In this document: in pieces, positions 22,901-35,135 of the stretch
How positions within the stretch are numbered: the first letter of the stretch is position 1
Layout: every line of letters begins with the position of its first letter
From: Hofstenia miamia
Taxonomy: Eukaryota; Xenacoelomorpha; Acoela
Assembly: GCA_004352715.1 (NCBI GenBank)
Contig: SCFE01000001.1
Span: 2,570,189-2,634,188, forward strand
Reading direction: 5' to 3'
Length of the DNA stretch: 64,000 nt
Program-made: the position numbers and the translations under genes
The notes under the pieces: model-generated
Seen by the model: only the letters and a program-made list of their open reading frames with translations
Told to the model about the DNA's origin: nothing
Databases searched by the model: none

Positions 22901-25900
22901 TAAGTCATATTATATTTTAAATTTGCACTTATGATTAGAATTAAGATTGTATTACAGAATAATCCAGCTAAAGCTTATTTGTGAGGATTGAATTTTAGAA
23001 CATTTGAGTTGGAGCTGAACTCTAGTCGAGCCTACATTGAACTCACAGACTAACTACAACATTGACCTTTACAGACATAAAAGTGGGTTAATATTTGTTA
23101 AATTATATTTTAGAAAGAGCAGAAAGTCTCCTTGTTTCACATCAGAGATAGACTAGTAAACAAAAAACGCCATGGCGATCCAAACTTAATAATTTGGCAA
23201 ACATTCCTCAATATTATTGCAGATTTTCTAAGGTTTGAAAACCATAAATATGATTACTTCATCTTTTAACAATTAGTGGTTTACTGGTTTTGAGGATGTG
23301 TCACATCCCATGTGACATTGGAAGCTCTACTGTTTAATTACTATTGATATTGAAACAATTTATATTCAATAAGAAATATAGAAATTTTTCATTGATCAGC
23401 TTTAGTTTACAAAATAATTTCTTCGGAAAGCAATTACGCTTGCAAACTTTACATTGCATTAACTTTTTCATTTCAATTTATTCAAATATGTAAGAAAAAT
23501 ATTCTTTTGATTGAATGTTTTAATAAGTGTTTGCAGGTTGCTTTTACACAAGGCTTGCTAAGGCAACAAATTTTTAAGGCTTATTCAATATTAGATCTAA
23601 TTAAAGACTTACATTTATAAGTTTAAAGACTGAAATACTTCTTGGCAAAACGTTCACTGACATACATTCCTTGTGTATAATACAAGCCAGTAAGCATTGA
23701 TTCAGTGAAACATGCTGAAGCATTGACACTGGGTAATCGTTGAGGCGAATGTCATGGTTTGTTTCAGCATAACTAAAAGATCTTTTCACTCGTTCCATCG
23801 CAAGCCAGTCTACAAACAAATTAAATTGTAAATTAGCTTCCGCAATAATTTACTTAAACAAGGAAAACCAGCAAAGTAGCTACCATGTATGTAAAGAACA
23901 AATATTATATATTAAGTAAAACGAAAAAGCGTTGGATTAAAACAACAATACAATTTGAGATATACACATACCTAGTTTACAACAATTATTTATTGTTATT
24001 ATATGTATTTTAATTCATTTTGAGATCATAAGGAAATTGAATTGGGAATGGTACAAATTGACCTGGCCGTGTTTGGAATTTTTAATGTGATTTCTTTAGC
24101 ATGGTTGGGATTGGGTTGAATTTCTAAGTTAATTAGCTCCTCTCAAGTTTGAATTTCCTTGTGGCCTTTTTCAAAAGATTAATAGTAATTCTCTTAAGCA
24201 GCATTCTAAATTTCTTAGTGAAAACATTGGTGTTTACCATAAACATAAAATTGAACAATTTTAGTGAATATGACTGCTATTTCCACAACTATTTTAAAAA
24301 TATTTCCATAGCCTTCCATAGCTTTCCAGAACTTTCCATAACTCTTGGAACAAGTGATTATGGCTCTGCAGAACAAGTTCCACTTAGTTTCAGTGGGGTT
24401 TGCCCTAGTCGTGTACCAGCCCAGCCTCATAAACGTTTGGGACAGAGTAGCCCTCCATAACCCCACTAGTGGTTGACTAAACTGACAATAATATAAACCA
24501 AAATTACAATTCAGTCCTAATACGTGCAATTATTTGTTGGAGCTTCTAAGACACACATAATAAAATTTTGGAATAATTTTGAACCTGACCTCCGCCAAGG
24601 ATATTTCAAATTAATTATTTAGGTAATTTCATTTCCAGAATTATTCGCAATAACAGTACGTTTTTGAAAATAAAATTCAATAATTTAAAATCATGTATGT
24701 ATGGCCACGATATATAGCAAAATTTATGCAGTAAACTGTTATGCATCACTAAACTTTCTGTAGATAATATTTTTGCGTTGTTGCTCCACACTAAAAAATT
24801 GTTAACGGATATTAGAAGTCACAAATGGGACTGGGCAGTCTTTGTATTTCTCGAACTATGCGCAACAACTTCCGTTTAAGCTGATGTTCTGTGGCCAGGA
24901 CTTGCCCGTTAGCAGGTCATAGCCGCGTTCAATGGCCGGCTATGGCCAAAAAATTCGACCAAAATTCGAGCTAAAAATCATTTGTGAAAGTATAATGCTG
25001 TCTCTTTAATTATTAATACATGTACAAGAGTCTTACTTAGTACGGAAGTTTGCATTATGTCCCCAATTTGGCTTCATTATTAGAAATCTACATGCTACAC
25101 CTGCAAAACAAAATTGAATTGAAAACCTGTTTATTGGATGAGGAAACACTATTACCGATTAAAGAACCTGCTCAGCCCATCTCATGTTAACGAAATTTTA
25201 GTTATTTGTTCGCTTAAAAATTCAATAACCTTATATAGCATTATGAATTGTTGTTTTTATAACTTAGACATTGTAACGATTTTCTATAATTGTTCGAAGA
25301 ATGGACATTTTTACTTTGCATAGTACTTAGTAGTAAGTGCCGAATACAAAAAAAATTTTTAGAGGATCTCAATGTAGAATAAAATGCTAAGTGCATAATT
25401 GTGTACTATAGAGGGCATAAAGCCATTGAAATTTTAAAATTCATCAATATGTACAGACCCACCACCATCTATTGATCCCATTAATAGAAACAGACTTCGT
25501 GCAAATGTTCAAGACTAAGCACAAATTTTTTCAAATTTAAAATTTCACTATAATAATGGCATATTGTGTTTTTAGGAAATTATGGCATTAGGCACTACAA
25601 AATAAAAAAAGGCGAATATTATCAAAGATTAACAAAATGTTATTCAAACAAAATAAAAAACATTAAAATCAAATAAAGATCACATAAATACAAGTGAGTT
25701 TCAAAAAATGTGCATCTTATTACCAACATCAAGAGGCTGTGATTTCCACAGGATAATATGAGGCAACGTCCAATTTATCAGCTAATTCCACAATGCTAAC
25801 ATCAAGACGATCTTGAACTTGATTTAAAATCACAGTATCTTCAGTACTAGAAACGTTTGTGATTGCCAATCATTCAGTTCAATAACGACCAACACGTGCA

Positions 25901-28900
25901 ACATTTTGTATATAGGAGTTTCTATCTTCTGGTATATCATAATTAAATATAATGATCGATCTTTCAAAATCCATTCCAATGTGAAGACAATTTGTTGCAA
26001 CAAAAAATTATCTTTTGGAAATCCAGAAAGGACGCCAATTATTCTTCTAGTTTCATTCCCAGGTAAATGCTATAGCAAGAAAAAATGTTCAAATATATAT
26101 TCAGTCAGGGTTACGTATCTTGGAACAGAATTAAAATTAATTAATTTCAAATAAGAACTGTCAGTGTCACTTGAGGTAGTGGCTGGCTCCAGATAAGTGG
26201 TGATCAACTTCAAGCCTTGAAATTGCATGATGTTATCTAGTTCCACGATTGCAGAGGATCATGTTTCGTAACAAGAAGAAACTAAGTATACATCTTATCC
26301 AGTTGGAATATTCAGTGGAATTGTCTGTATGCCTTTTATCAGTGATTAAACCACAAAGTTGTTTTAGAAACTTTTCAGTGAGCGCCAATACTCCAACAGA
26401 TGCCCTGACCACCAGTGGTGTAAATGAGGCGTGGTCAATTTCTAGCACTTTCTGTTGGTACTGCCTTGTTTTTCACTACAATGGTAAAGATTAAGTAAAT
26501 TGCAATATTTTCACCTAATAGTATGAATGTGTGCTTAGTCTCAATTTCAATCAATATTGTTAAATATGTTGATGCAATTAAAGAAAATCAACCAATTGAA
26601 AAATGTAAAGTTTTTGCTAAAATTAATAAATTCTAAAATTAAATAAATTGTGCAGAGTATTGATATGGACACAAATTTGTTTTTGGATTTTAGGAATAGG
26701 TGCATGGTGTTGAATTTGAGTACAAAAAATTTGACCAAATTATTGAGTATCGTCAAATAGGATAAGTAGGAACAGTGTTGAGAAATAGAAATGGTAGACA
26801 AGGAGATAATTCTATTTAATTATTACTCATGATATGCTAAATATATTACATTGTTCTTTTGTGTATAAATTAATCACTATAAGTTTATGTGAAACGAGGT
26901 ACTAATTCATTAATAATAATTTAAAATTGTATGCTTAAATTAAAATACCCCACATAAATCATATGTGTTCCTATTCACCCCCATCCAAAAGGGTGAATTG
27001 AAGTACTTTTAAAATTTGAAACAATTCCTGAAAACTAATTAGTCTTATATTTATTGAAATGAAATTTCAAGATCCATAGAACCCATTATAGTGTAAAATT
27101 CAATGAAATACATTTTCGAAATACCAGGTCTTTGAAAAAACTTAAGGAACTGTTCCTATTTGCTCCATTTGAGAATATTAAGGAATTTTCTTTTGTAATT
27201 TTTATTGTATAATTTTAATGATTTTTTTCTTATTTTAGAGGAGGCTCGGGCCCCTTCGGCCCCCCTCTGTATCCACCCTTGTAGGAGTAGTAGTAGTAAA
27301 AAGCGCCTACAGCGGCAAAAAAATCATGGCTAGAGGCTGGCTACGGCCAAAAACTTAGAGCCAACACTCGGCACGCCCAAAGCCTTACGGCCAATACCTC
27401 TCTAAGTAAAAATTTATTTTGCATGGTCGGCTATGTAAAGAAAATTGCCTTGCCGCAGAACATTAGCTTGTACATGGAAATTAGAATTGCTTTTGCTCTA
27501 ACAGTATGTTAAAGCAAATATTTAATCAATGTGGTTTACATTAACAAAATTTTGACGTTGTATTCACTATGCGTTCTTTTGAATTATCTTGTTAATGCAA
27601 AAATTACGCAAATGAAAGAAAGTTTTAAGACTGTCTAGCCTGATTGCTTGGACAAGTCTCTTCCTGTTTTGGAGAAAGTGCTCGACACTCTGTATGATTC
27701 AAACTTAATTTGGTTACTATAAAACATTTTTTATTGTTCTTAAAACATTTATTTTTTCTTAAGCACATTTATGGTTTTGAGAATGTCTGTTTCTTCAAAT
27801 TCTGTTTCCACAAATTTCCGTTATATTTCCATTCCACAAAACGACTTCCATTTCTGTAATCTGGAAATTAAATGGAATGGAAATTTCCATTTCCATATGC
27901 AACCCTGGGTTACTTTAACCCTTAAACATTTTATAGATGAATTTTAAAAATCAAGATTAAAACTGCATCATACAAGCAATTAGTACATTTTGCAATTACA
28001 TTTATTCATTTCATTGTTTTTAATAATGAAATTGGAATTAATAATGATGAAATTTAATACTTGAAATGTGCTGCAATGAGACCATCTTTTCGTCTTACAT
28101 TATGGCTGTTATTTCTAGCCAATTTAAAAATATTTCTGCAGACTTAGCAGTGCTATGCAGGGTGGGAAACAGGTCAACCCAACTTGACCCATGGATGGAG
28201 TAAATAACTTATAAGTTATTGAGGTGGTATAACAATGACAATTTAAGGAACAAGTTAAGAAGTCATACATTTGAATTCTTGTGAATATCATTAATATGGT
28301 AAATATTGTTTTCAAAACATTTCGGTGTTAGAATTTGGTCAGCCCTATATTCTTCACTTAAACAGGAGAGATTGGAGGAGATTCTAGCACAATATTTCAG
28401 ATAGTCAAATGCTAATATAACATGATACGATCTTCTTTTTGTCTTTCAATTAAATGATTACATTTCCCGAAAAATTATTGGAAATAAAATATTTTTGAAC
28501 AATAATAGGTTTGTAAAATAGCGCACTTGCAAAAGCTATATTTCCCCATCCCTAAGAAATTTCTCGGGGCGGCCTTAGTATAAGTCACCAATGAAAATTA
28601 TTGAATCTTTCAAAACTGCATATTCGATAAAGGAGTAACTGGCAAAAATACAATCAACATTAATGCTAGAAAAAATAGAATGTTTTAAACTCTTTTCGGG
28701 ACCGGGTCGGATTTGGAGAAATGTTTTTTCCTTAAATCGGCTCAATTAATAAACATTAGACGAAATTTTTTTAAGCGTTTATAAGCCCTCTAACGGTCAA
28801 GAAATGTAGTGCAAATTTAATATTAACGTAAAATTATTTGAAATTAAATGCCGTCTCGTTTTATCTCGATGTTTAAACAATTCCTTTGTGCTGATGACGC

Positions 28901-31900
28901 ATTATCTTCACACTTTCAAATAACACAAGATAAAAACGAGATTATATGTTAATATGCAGAGACTCCGGAAGCAACTCAACATTGAGGGGCAAAACTTGCT
29001 CAGCTTAAATGTCTATATATTTTTTAAAATAACTTGAATTTTAGGCCAGCTTAACGATTTGATATTTTTATCACTCTTAATTGAACATCAGTAATAAGGG
29101 ATATCACAACCTTCCGAATTTTATACAATTTACAAAATATATACTGTAATGATAATTATTTAAATTGAATATATTAATAGTTTAATAAACAAAACGTCAA
29201 TCCTACATTTTTTAATATAAGAAATGAAAGTCATTGCTTTTCAAATACACAGATTATGTAGAGCATTCTTTTAAATTTGAATAATCGAAAGTAGCAAAAG
29301 TGTTAATTTTGACAATTTCTATTGGCCGATGTGATGATACCACATTTAATATATCGAGAAAGGAGCAATAGTTTCACATGGAACTATTCACTGCGAACAT
29401 TTTGATATATACAGCTTATCAATGGCATCAATACTCAAAGAGTAATGGGGTTCTGAAATGTGTCATTTGAAGTAATATAATAGAAATTTGAAATTGTTTT
29501 AATAAAAATTCCAAAATTACACAGAAAAAAGGAGTAAAAAATCTGATTTTGATCTTGTAAAATAGGTTTTGAGTTATTCCTTTAAACTCTGAAAACAGCT
29601 AAGAAATCTGAACAAGATTCACTTAGTATTGCCTTTAAAATTTTTAAATATATTGCGCGACATTTTTAACATTTACATATACATGTATTGAATTGTATTA
29701 TTTTAATCAATTTCACTCAAAGAGATTGGTAATGACTTCTATTATGTATTAAGCAATATAGTGCAGCTAGATAGTTTACAACAAACACCCATTTCCAAGA
29801 AGTAGAGCAGCACTGAATGAATTGTCCTTGGAAAGCACTTTAAGTTTGTAAAAATCGACTGATACATTGTTCTCAGTTTACAATAAAAGTATTGATCAAA
29901 TCGGAAATCGACAAACATTGCCACATGGAGCTATTGTTGCGCAGGAGAATGATATATTTTTTATGAATACAGCGTCAAAATTGACTTCACAGTGACCTTC
30001 CGAAGTTATTCTACTCCAACGTTAAAATTGCTTTGGTCTAGACAGGTCAATAACATATTTCATATATCAAAGGAAGCTCTAATCCTTTGTTTACATAAAG
30101 CAAATATTGAAAAGCTATTAAAGTGTTATGTTACATTTATCGCTCTAAAAATAGGGAAAATTAAAAAATTCCAAAATTAAAAATCAGTTTATTTATAGAG
30201 CTATTCAGCACGCATCGAATGGTATTTAAACTGTGTCGATAGTATAAAAACTCATGGAGTTATAGGTATCCAAACTTAGTCTTCTCTATTAATTATAATA
30301 ATCGAATCTTACGAAAGTGTAAATTGAACATTTGTTTTGGCCGATATTTTGCAACCAGTATAGATAAATTTAAAAAATAAAAAGTAGTTTCACGTGGAGC
30401 TAGTCAGCGCGTATATTTTACTGTATAAGCCTAGTGCATAACGTCAAAAGTCGCAGAGTAATAGTGTTCTGAAATACATCAGTTGTAATTGTTAAACAGA
30501 AATACGAAAGTTGTAATAAACTAAAGTGTTGATATCATAAAGGGAATAATAACTAAAAATATAATATTAACAATGTAATATAGAACTAAAGGAGCTCTAA
30601 AGAATGCTGAAAAGAGCTAAGGAGTTAAACAAGAATTGACAGAGTACTGGCTGTCCTAAAGCAGTGTAAAACTGCGGGTGTATGGCATACTTTGAACTCA
30701 TTTCTCCAAAGATCGATACTGAGTGAAATCAAATAAACAGCTGCAAGTTCACCAAAAGAGGTTCGGCAATCAAAATTGGTTTCGTAATATAGAAATATCA
30801 AATTTGAATCACCTCTACAAAGCAATAATTTTAGAAAATTCTAGCGAATTTTTGAAAAGTTCTTTACTAAATTTAACCTCATTTGTCCAAACATTGACTG
30901 GGTCAATTTCGAATTTTAATAGCTGAATACATGCAACAAAGCGTAATGTAATCATAATTGTTTCGTAACGCAAACAAATTGCAATATTAAAAGTGCTATA
31001 GCTCTAAATACGAAATTTCCCTTTGTTTTTTACATACTAATTCAATATTTTACGACGCCATCTAACGAATTTTAAAAATAAAAATTTTGTCTAATGGGTG
31101 GCATTAATTCCCTTGTTTGTATGCATATGTTCTAACACTAGATTTAACGAGTATTTTTTGCATGACAATCAATAATGCATAGCAGTGCTCATTTTCCCGC
31201 TCGGAGTTCGGGGTGTGTTTGGAGTGCAAACTAGTTTCATTCATGATCAGAAGGCGATTCACGATATTTGTTTTCTTCACTATTATGTTATTTTCTACGT
31301 ATTTATTAAATTTATTTTCTTACTTTTAGTTTTTCAATTGGTCTTAGGCATGTAAATGCTTTGAGATATCAAATTCTTTCTATATGTTCAAATGGCCCAA
31401 TCGGAGAGATTTATTATCCGGGTTGGATCGGATCTATGCATCATTCGGTGACGGTTGGGACTACCAAATTTTACCTGTTTCGAATTCTGAAAAGAAACAC
31501 ACAGAATTACAAAGAAGTATATTTTATCGAATTTCAATGAATATCAAACTCTACAAACAAAATTAGTATCATCTCAGTAAAACCATAACCCAAAAATATA
31601 AATAAAATGATTTATGGAGGCCGAATAATTATATTTTTACATTAGTTTTAAATTTTTAGTTTTGATTAATTTTAGGATTCCAAATAGAGAAAACATTCGT
31701 TCATGTGAAATAAAATATTTAATTACCTTAGATCACTAAATTTATATTATATGTTCATGTCTTTATGTCTCTTACTTTGAGATAAACCTGTATTAATTTT
31801 CAATACCTTATGCAAAATGTTATTTAACAATCGTATATATTAGACTAATAAACATTACCTGTTGAGGAAGCCAAAAATAATACAATTCCAAAGACAACAA

Positions 31901-31937
31901 CCAATATAACAATGAATTGCCCAACTGCCGAAACCAT
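16842..31937 (-). CDS. Secreted PAN/apple + thrombospondin-1-like protein (complete five-exon gene)
   Basis: Five exons with GT-AG borders join in one frame: 31859-31937, 23613-23809, 21898-22168, 18425-18600 and 16842-16976. Intron phases are 1, 0, 1, 0 and every junction fits, giving about 285 residues. Order: a signal peptide (MVSAVGQFIVILVVVFG, then IVLFLASST); a PAN/apple domain (SFSYAETN to CLLACIIHKECMSVN, continuing across intron 2 as INCHLLKTDQ); a first TSP1-like module (SSWSELDECRCPHLGYTKRS); a second (STWEEWSKFNCYKNCSLVKE); and a Cys-rich tail (CDVDGVWVDVSGSMKCQGRK). There is no transmembrane segment, so the product is probably secreted into the matrix or mucus. PAN domains bind proteins or glycans, and TSP1 modules bind matrix or glycosaminoglycans. 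The ligand is unknown. Introns hold transposon relics (19412-20953, 26190-26448). The gene as spliced is undamaged. Confidence 0.85.
18425..18600 (-). CDS. PAN/TSP1 gene exon 4: second TSP1-like module
   Basis: Acceptor GAAATTTTAG, donor CTGG|GTGAGA. The junction codon is ATT. It encodes CNNAHMEETLSCCCPGEST and WEEWSKFNCYKNCSL, the W-x2-W-S-x3-C-x3-C pattern of TSP1 repeats. It ends in phase 0. Confidence 0.87.
19412..20953 (+). mobile_element. Retroelement relic: zinc-finger N-terminus fused to restriction-like endonuclease C-terminus
   Basis: This lies antisense in intron 3 of the PAN/TSP1 gene. The 5' part (19412-19860, one frameshift) has Cys/His pairs (RCPGKIAQC, IQHLERH, MCNCGKL, HSHNQRC) like the N-terminal fingers of RLE-bearing retroelements. 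The 3' part is an open frame from 19967 with C-x2-C (61, 64), His75 and Cys79, then RHNTIRD (88-94), RPADVLI (123-129) and AIDVTVAH (139-146). This is the zinc knuckle plus PD-(D/E)XK-like endonuclease arrangement. After a 429-N gap it ends KDIMTRLGMVLTRCIARAII and a stop. The reverse transcriptase expected between the two parts is absent, because only about 100 bp separate them. It is an internally deleted copy. Confidence 0.75.
20405..20833. other. Assembly gap (N)
   Basis: 429 Ns inside the endonuclease part of the retroelement relic. Confidence 0.99.
21898..22168 (-). CDS. PAN/TSP1 gene exon 3: end of PAN, first TSP1-like module
   Basis: Acceptor AATGCTTAG, donor CCAA|GTAAGTA. It starts CHLLKTDQ, finishing the PAN domain with its next Cys and a WRH motif. 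After a Ser/Thr-rich link it begins a TSP1-like module (SSWSELDECRCPHLG, TKRSRFC). It ends in phase 1. Flanking intron DNA at 22400-22735 resembles that of exon 4, pointing to exon duplication. Confidence 0.85.
23613..23809 (-). CDS. PAN/TSP1 gene exon 2: PAN domain, first part
   Basis: Acceptor TTTGTTTGTAG, donor AAT|GTAAGT (strong). It encodes WLAMERVKRSFSYAETN and then CLLACIIHKECMSVN, with the C-x3-C-x6-C spacing and S-x-N of PAN/apple domains. It ends in phase 0 after KLIN. Confidence 0.87.
24890..24990. repeat. Fragment of the GGCCGTAGCC-type dispersed repeat
   Basis: Shows the same kind of motif (AATGGCCGGCTATGGCCAAA) as copies at 14868-15260 and 27287-27455. It lies in intron 1 of the PAN/TSP1 gene. 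Confidence 0.5.
26190..26448 (-). pseudogene. Second RLE-type retroelement C-terminal fragment
   Basis: The minus strand encodes DHASFTPLVVRASVG, KFLKQLCGLITDKRH, YSNWIRCILSFFLLRN and CNRGTR. These match the conserved C-terminus of the retroelement family also seen at 19967-20953 (the FTPLV, RC-LSF-LLR and RGTR motifs). Only this end is preserved. It sits in intron 1 of the PAN/TSP1 gene, in the gene's own orientation. Confidence 0.75.
27287..27455 (-). repeat. Dispersed repeat, copy B (inverted)
   Basis: The reverse complement matches 14868-15060, with landmarks AAGGCAATTTTCTT, TTGGCCGTAGCCAGCC and GCGCTTTTTACTACTACTA. An internal part of copy A is missing or diverged here. Confidence 0.7.
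29300..30650. repeat. Degenerate tandem duplication in intron 1
   Basis: The segment around 29360-29660 (AGTTTCACATGGAAC, GAGTAATGGGGTTCTGAAAT) is repeated at about 30385-30640 (AGTTTCACGTGGAGC, GAGTAATAGTGTTCTGAAAT). A partial third copy lies near 29920 (CCACATGGAGCTATTG). No coding content is seen. Confidence 0.6.
31859..31937 (-). CDS. PAN/TSP1 gene exon 1: signal peptide
   Basis: An ATG at 31935-31937 opens 26 codons of a classic signal peptide: a short polar start, a strongly hydrophobic core and a small-residue end (ASST). The donor ACAG|GTAATG leaves phase 1. The G left over completes GAC with the first two bases of exon 2. Confidence 0.85.
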
Positions 31938-32234
31938 TATAATATTGGAATTTATGCAAGAAGAACTCAATTGTAAGTCTTAGTTGATTAAGCGACATTA
32001 ATTTAAATCCGCCAATCAAATCCTACCAAACACTAATGTCGCATTAGGTAATTCAATCGAGACATGCACAAATTTACAATTTTACATATAATATAAATTC
32101 ATGAGCTCTTTGAAATATTCATGGGGATATATAAAGCAAAAAACTAATGGAATGATAGCATGGAAGGAAACAGTAAATGAAAATTTTAAAATTCTGTTTA
32201 ATACCTCATAAAATCAATGCTATAGTCTATGAAA

Positions 32235-32840
32235 ATTTGCAAATATTAATTTCTAATGGTCAACTCTATTATTTTTACAGTAATACAATTTCCCAAATAA
32301 TTAGTGGGAGAAATTGCATTTTGCTAAACTAGTTTTGGAAATTTAGAAATACTAGTTTCTAGTGTGCTCAGCTCTGTTATATTTACAGTAATACAACTAC
32401 CCAAACATTTAGTGGGAGAAATTGGTTTTACTGAAATAGTTATGGAAATTGGCAAGTATAAATTTCTAATAGTCAAGCATCTGATACAGAGGAGGTCCCG
32501 ACCAGAAATTCTAGCATTGACCTGACCCAATCAAAGAATGATTACTAGTATAATATACACACATTTTTTTAACATAAAAGTATCAGTAAAATCAATACTA
32601 AATCAATAAAAAACCCAAACATAATTTAAATCCATTAGTATTTAGGAAATTCAAAGATTCAAAAGTTTGAGTTCTAAAATTGCTCCTTAAAGCTGCTAGT
32701 GTCTTCCAAATGAGAGCCAACGCGTCTCTTTGGAAGAGTAGCCCGCAACCCGACCCGTTAATTTTTTTTACTACCCTGATTTGATATATTTACAGTAATA
32801 CAGCTTTACCAAATCAATAGTGGGAGAAATTTACAGTAAT
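32235..32840. repeat. Minisatellite-like repeat, unit about 113 bp
   Basis: Two adjacent units (about 32235-32340 and 32341-32455) share TTACAGTAATACAA and ATTAGTGGGAGAAATTG. A third partial unit follows at about 32785-32835. It lies just upstream of the start codon of the PAN/TSP1 gene, within about 300-900 bp. Confidence 0.75.
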
Positions 32841-34419
32841 AAAAAGCTATGGAATGCTCATTTGCTCTCCTCTGCAAACATCATAGAGAGTAAATATGCC
32901 CAAAATAGTTTTAAAATTTTAGGCAGCAAGTAGCTAATAATTTGAATGGACAAAAAAATTATTAACATGAGTCAAATAACGTTTTCTGTAGTATAATGAA
33001 TTTTATATCAGCATTAATTTAGCAGTCAATAGCATAAAAAGCGTTTTTTGGAATGCATGTAATATCACATGATAAATGAATGTAGTCCAATTAATTATTA
33101 AAAGCATAAGGTGTGATTTAGCAGAGCAATTCGTAATAAATCGAAATCTATAATTAATTATAAATTCAACAAAAAACATTTTGTAAATATTGGAAGACAC
33201 TTTTAAAAACAAAATTTGATTACAATTGTAAAGATAGAAATCAACTTTCTCCTTCGGTAACATCTGAGGGAAATACTTGGTTGGAGGAAATATGCGTAAG
33301 TTACAATTTCAAGAATGATTGTCGAGATCGCAGTGAATGAATTTAATGGGCCCATTTAAGCATTCATTTTCAAAACTCCTGATGATTTGTTAAAAATCCA
33401 TAGACTTCTTTTGTTAACTTTCAAATGCGTGTTTTTGTCCATAAAAATTTCGATTTACAATGTCATTCCAACTAAATTTTTAAAGGAAAATTTTAAGCAT
33501 TATGGCCCTTAATCCTGTAGTATAATTGTATGATTTTAGATTATATTAAAGAATGTATACTTTCTGTTGTATTCACTGTTAAATTTTGTGTTATCAACAA
33601 CAATCGGGTGCAAACCCTATTTTTTAAGGGCGTAAAGTTGCACCCTCAACTACATATCATAAAAAAATCAAAATTGTGAATAACTGAAGGGAAATTTTCA
33701 TTGCATGAAATTTAGCTTTGTCCATTTTTTGAAAAAATTGTGTCAATATTTTTTCCAAAACAAAATGTTATATACATTTTGTCAGGGATAGTACAAAATT
33801 ATTTTTATGCTGAATTTGTTCAGTTTCATATTTAATTGGTTTTATTCCCATTATGCATTTCTTACACTACAATTTGGCTAGTGCAGGGGAATGAAAGTAT
33901 TGTGCAGTAGACTGTATTCACAGGTAAAAAAAAATAGGACAAAGTTGCGTTGATTCATGTTATCTGTATGATCTTTTAAAAAATGGCACTCTTTTCTGCT
34001 CTCTTGTTGAGAAATGGTGACATCAGCAAAACATATGCTAAAGATATACAATATCATTATGTGTATTTAACTTTAAGAGAAAGGGTTTTCTACAAATTGA
34101 AATATGCATTTTCATCTCGTATTTAAATAAATGGAGAAGCTAGTCCTTCAAAATTTAGTATAAAATTCTAGAAAATATTTTTTTCGCAATCAATAGTGAA
34201 AAGTATAAGGAAAAAGGACTGATTATTTGTGTAATCACTAATTATTAAAGATTTACTGAAAAGTAACTATATGAACACCCTATCCTGTGTCCTCCTAAAA
34301 TATTTGTCGAATTTAAATTGAAAATATGTTTTAGATAGAAATAGAATAACGTAGAAAAAATAACCTTTAACTCTCGTACACATTTCTTATGTATAAGATT
34401 GCAAAGCATATTGAAAAGG
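32841..34419. other. Intergenic, no gene seen
   Basis: AT-rich. An 86-codon open frame at 33003-33263 (-) follows a fair acceptor but has no recognisable domain. Confidence 0.45.
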
Positions 34420-35135
34420 CACTCTTGGCAGAGCAAATATAAAACTGTGCTCCATGTAAATGCTACGATGAGCATTGTTACCATGAAACCACACATATTT
34501 GAGTAACTTTTGTAAATTCCATATGCAGGGCAAACAAATTCTGGGAATTTCTCCATTACTAAGGGTGTTATTTGATTATATGCAATATTAGAAAAGAAAT
34601 ATATTCCTGTAGCGCAAAGTTCTGTATAGATGTTGATAATCACAGTGAAATTGAATGCAATCATTCCCAAACAACAGCAAACGAGACCAACACTGTACAC
34701 TAAAAAATGAACAAGTGCAGAAGATAATACTGTTCTGCTGATAATGATATCGGTTAATCTTCCAGCAAATACTACAACAATACAAGCGCCAAATTTTGTA
34801 AGCACAGACGTCATCCCAATAATATCATAATGGTGATCTTTAACAACACTCGCTAAGTACTTTGGCAATTTTATCTGCAGCAAGTTTATAACTAAGAGGG
34901 CCGAAAGGCCTAATACACCTAGTTTCAAACCTTTAGTATTCAATGATAACCAAATAATTGTTCAACGAAATTTATCTTCTCTGCGCTCTTCGCGGAGAAT
35001 CAGAAACAAAGTAAACAAGAACTATAATCCAATCAATGTGAAGAGTCCCCAAGCATACAATTCTAAGGACCAGTGTAGATATTTAGAAATGCCTTTACTA
35101 GTTGAAGCTGCAATCATAGATCCAATTATAACAGA

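Noticed and set aside
33003-33263. 86-codon open frame after a fair splice acceptor, minus strand
   Set aside because: Low-complexity hydrophobic sequence without family resemblance or a partner exon.
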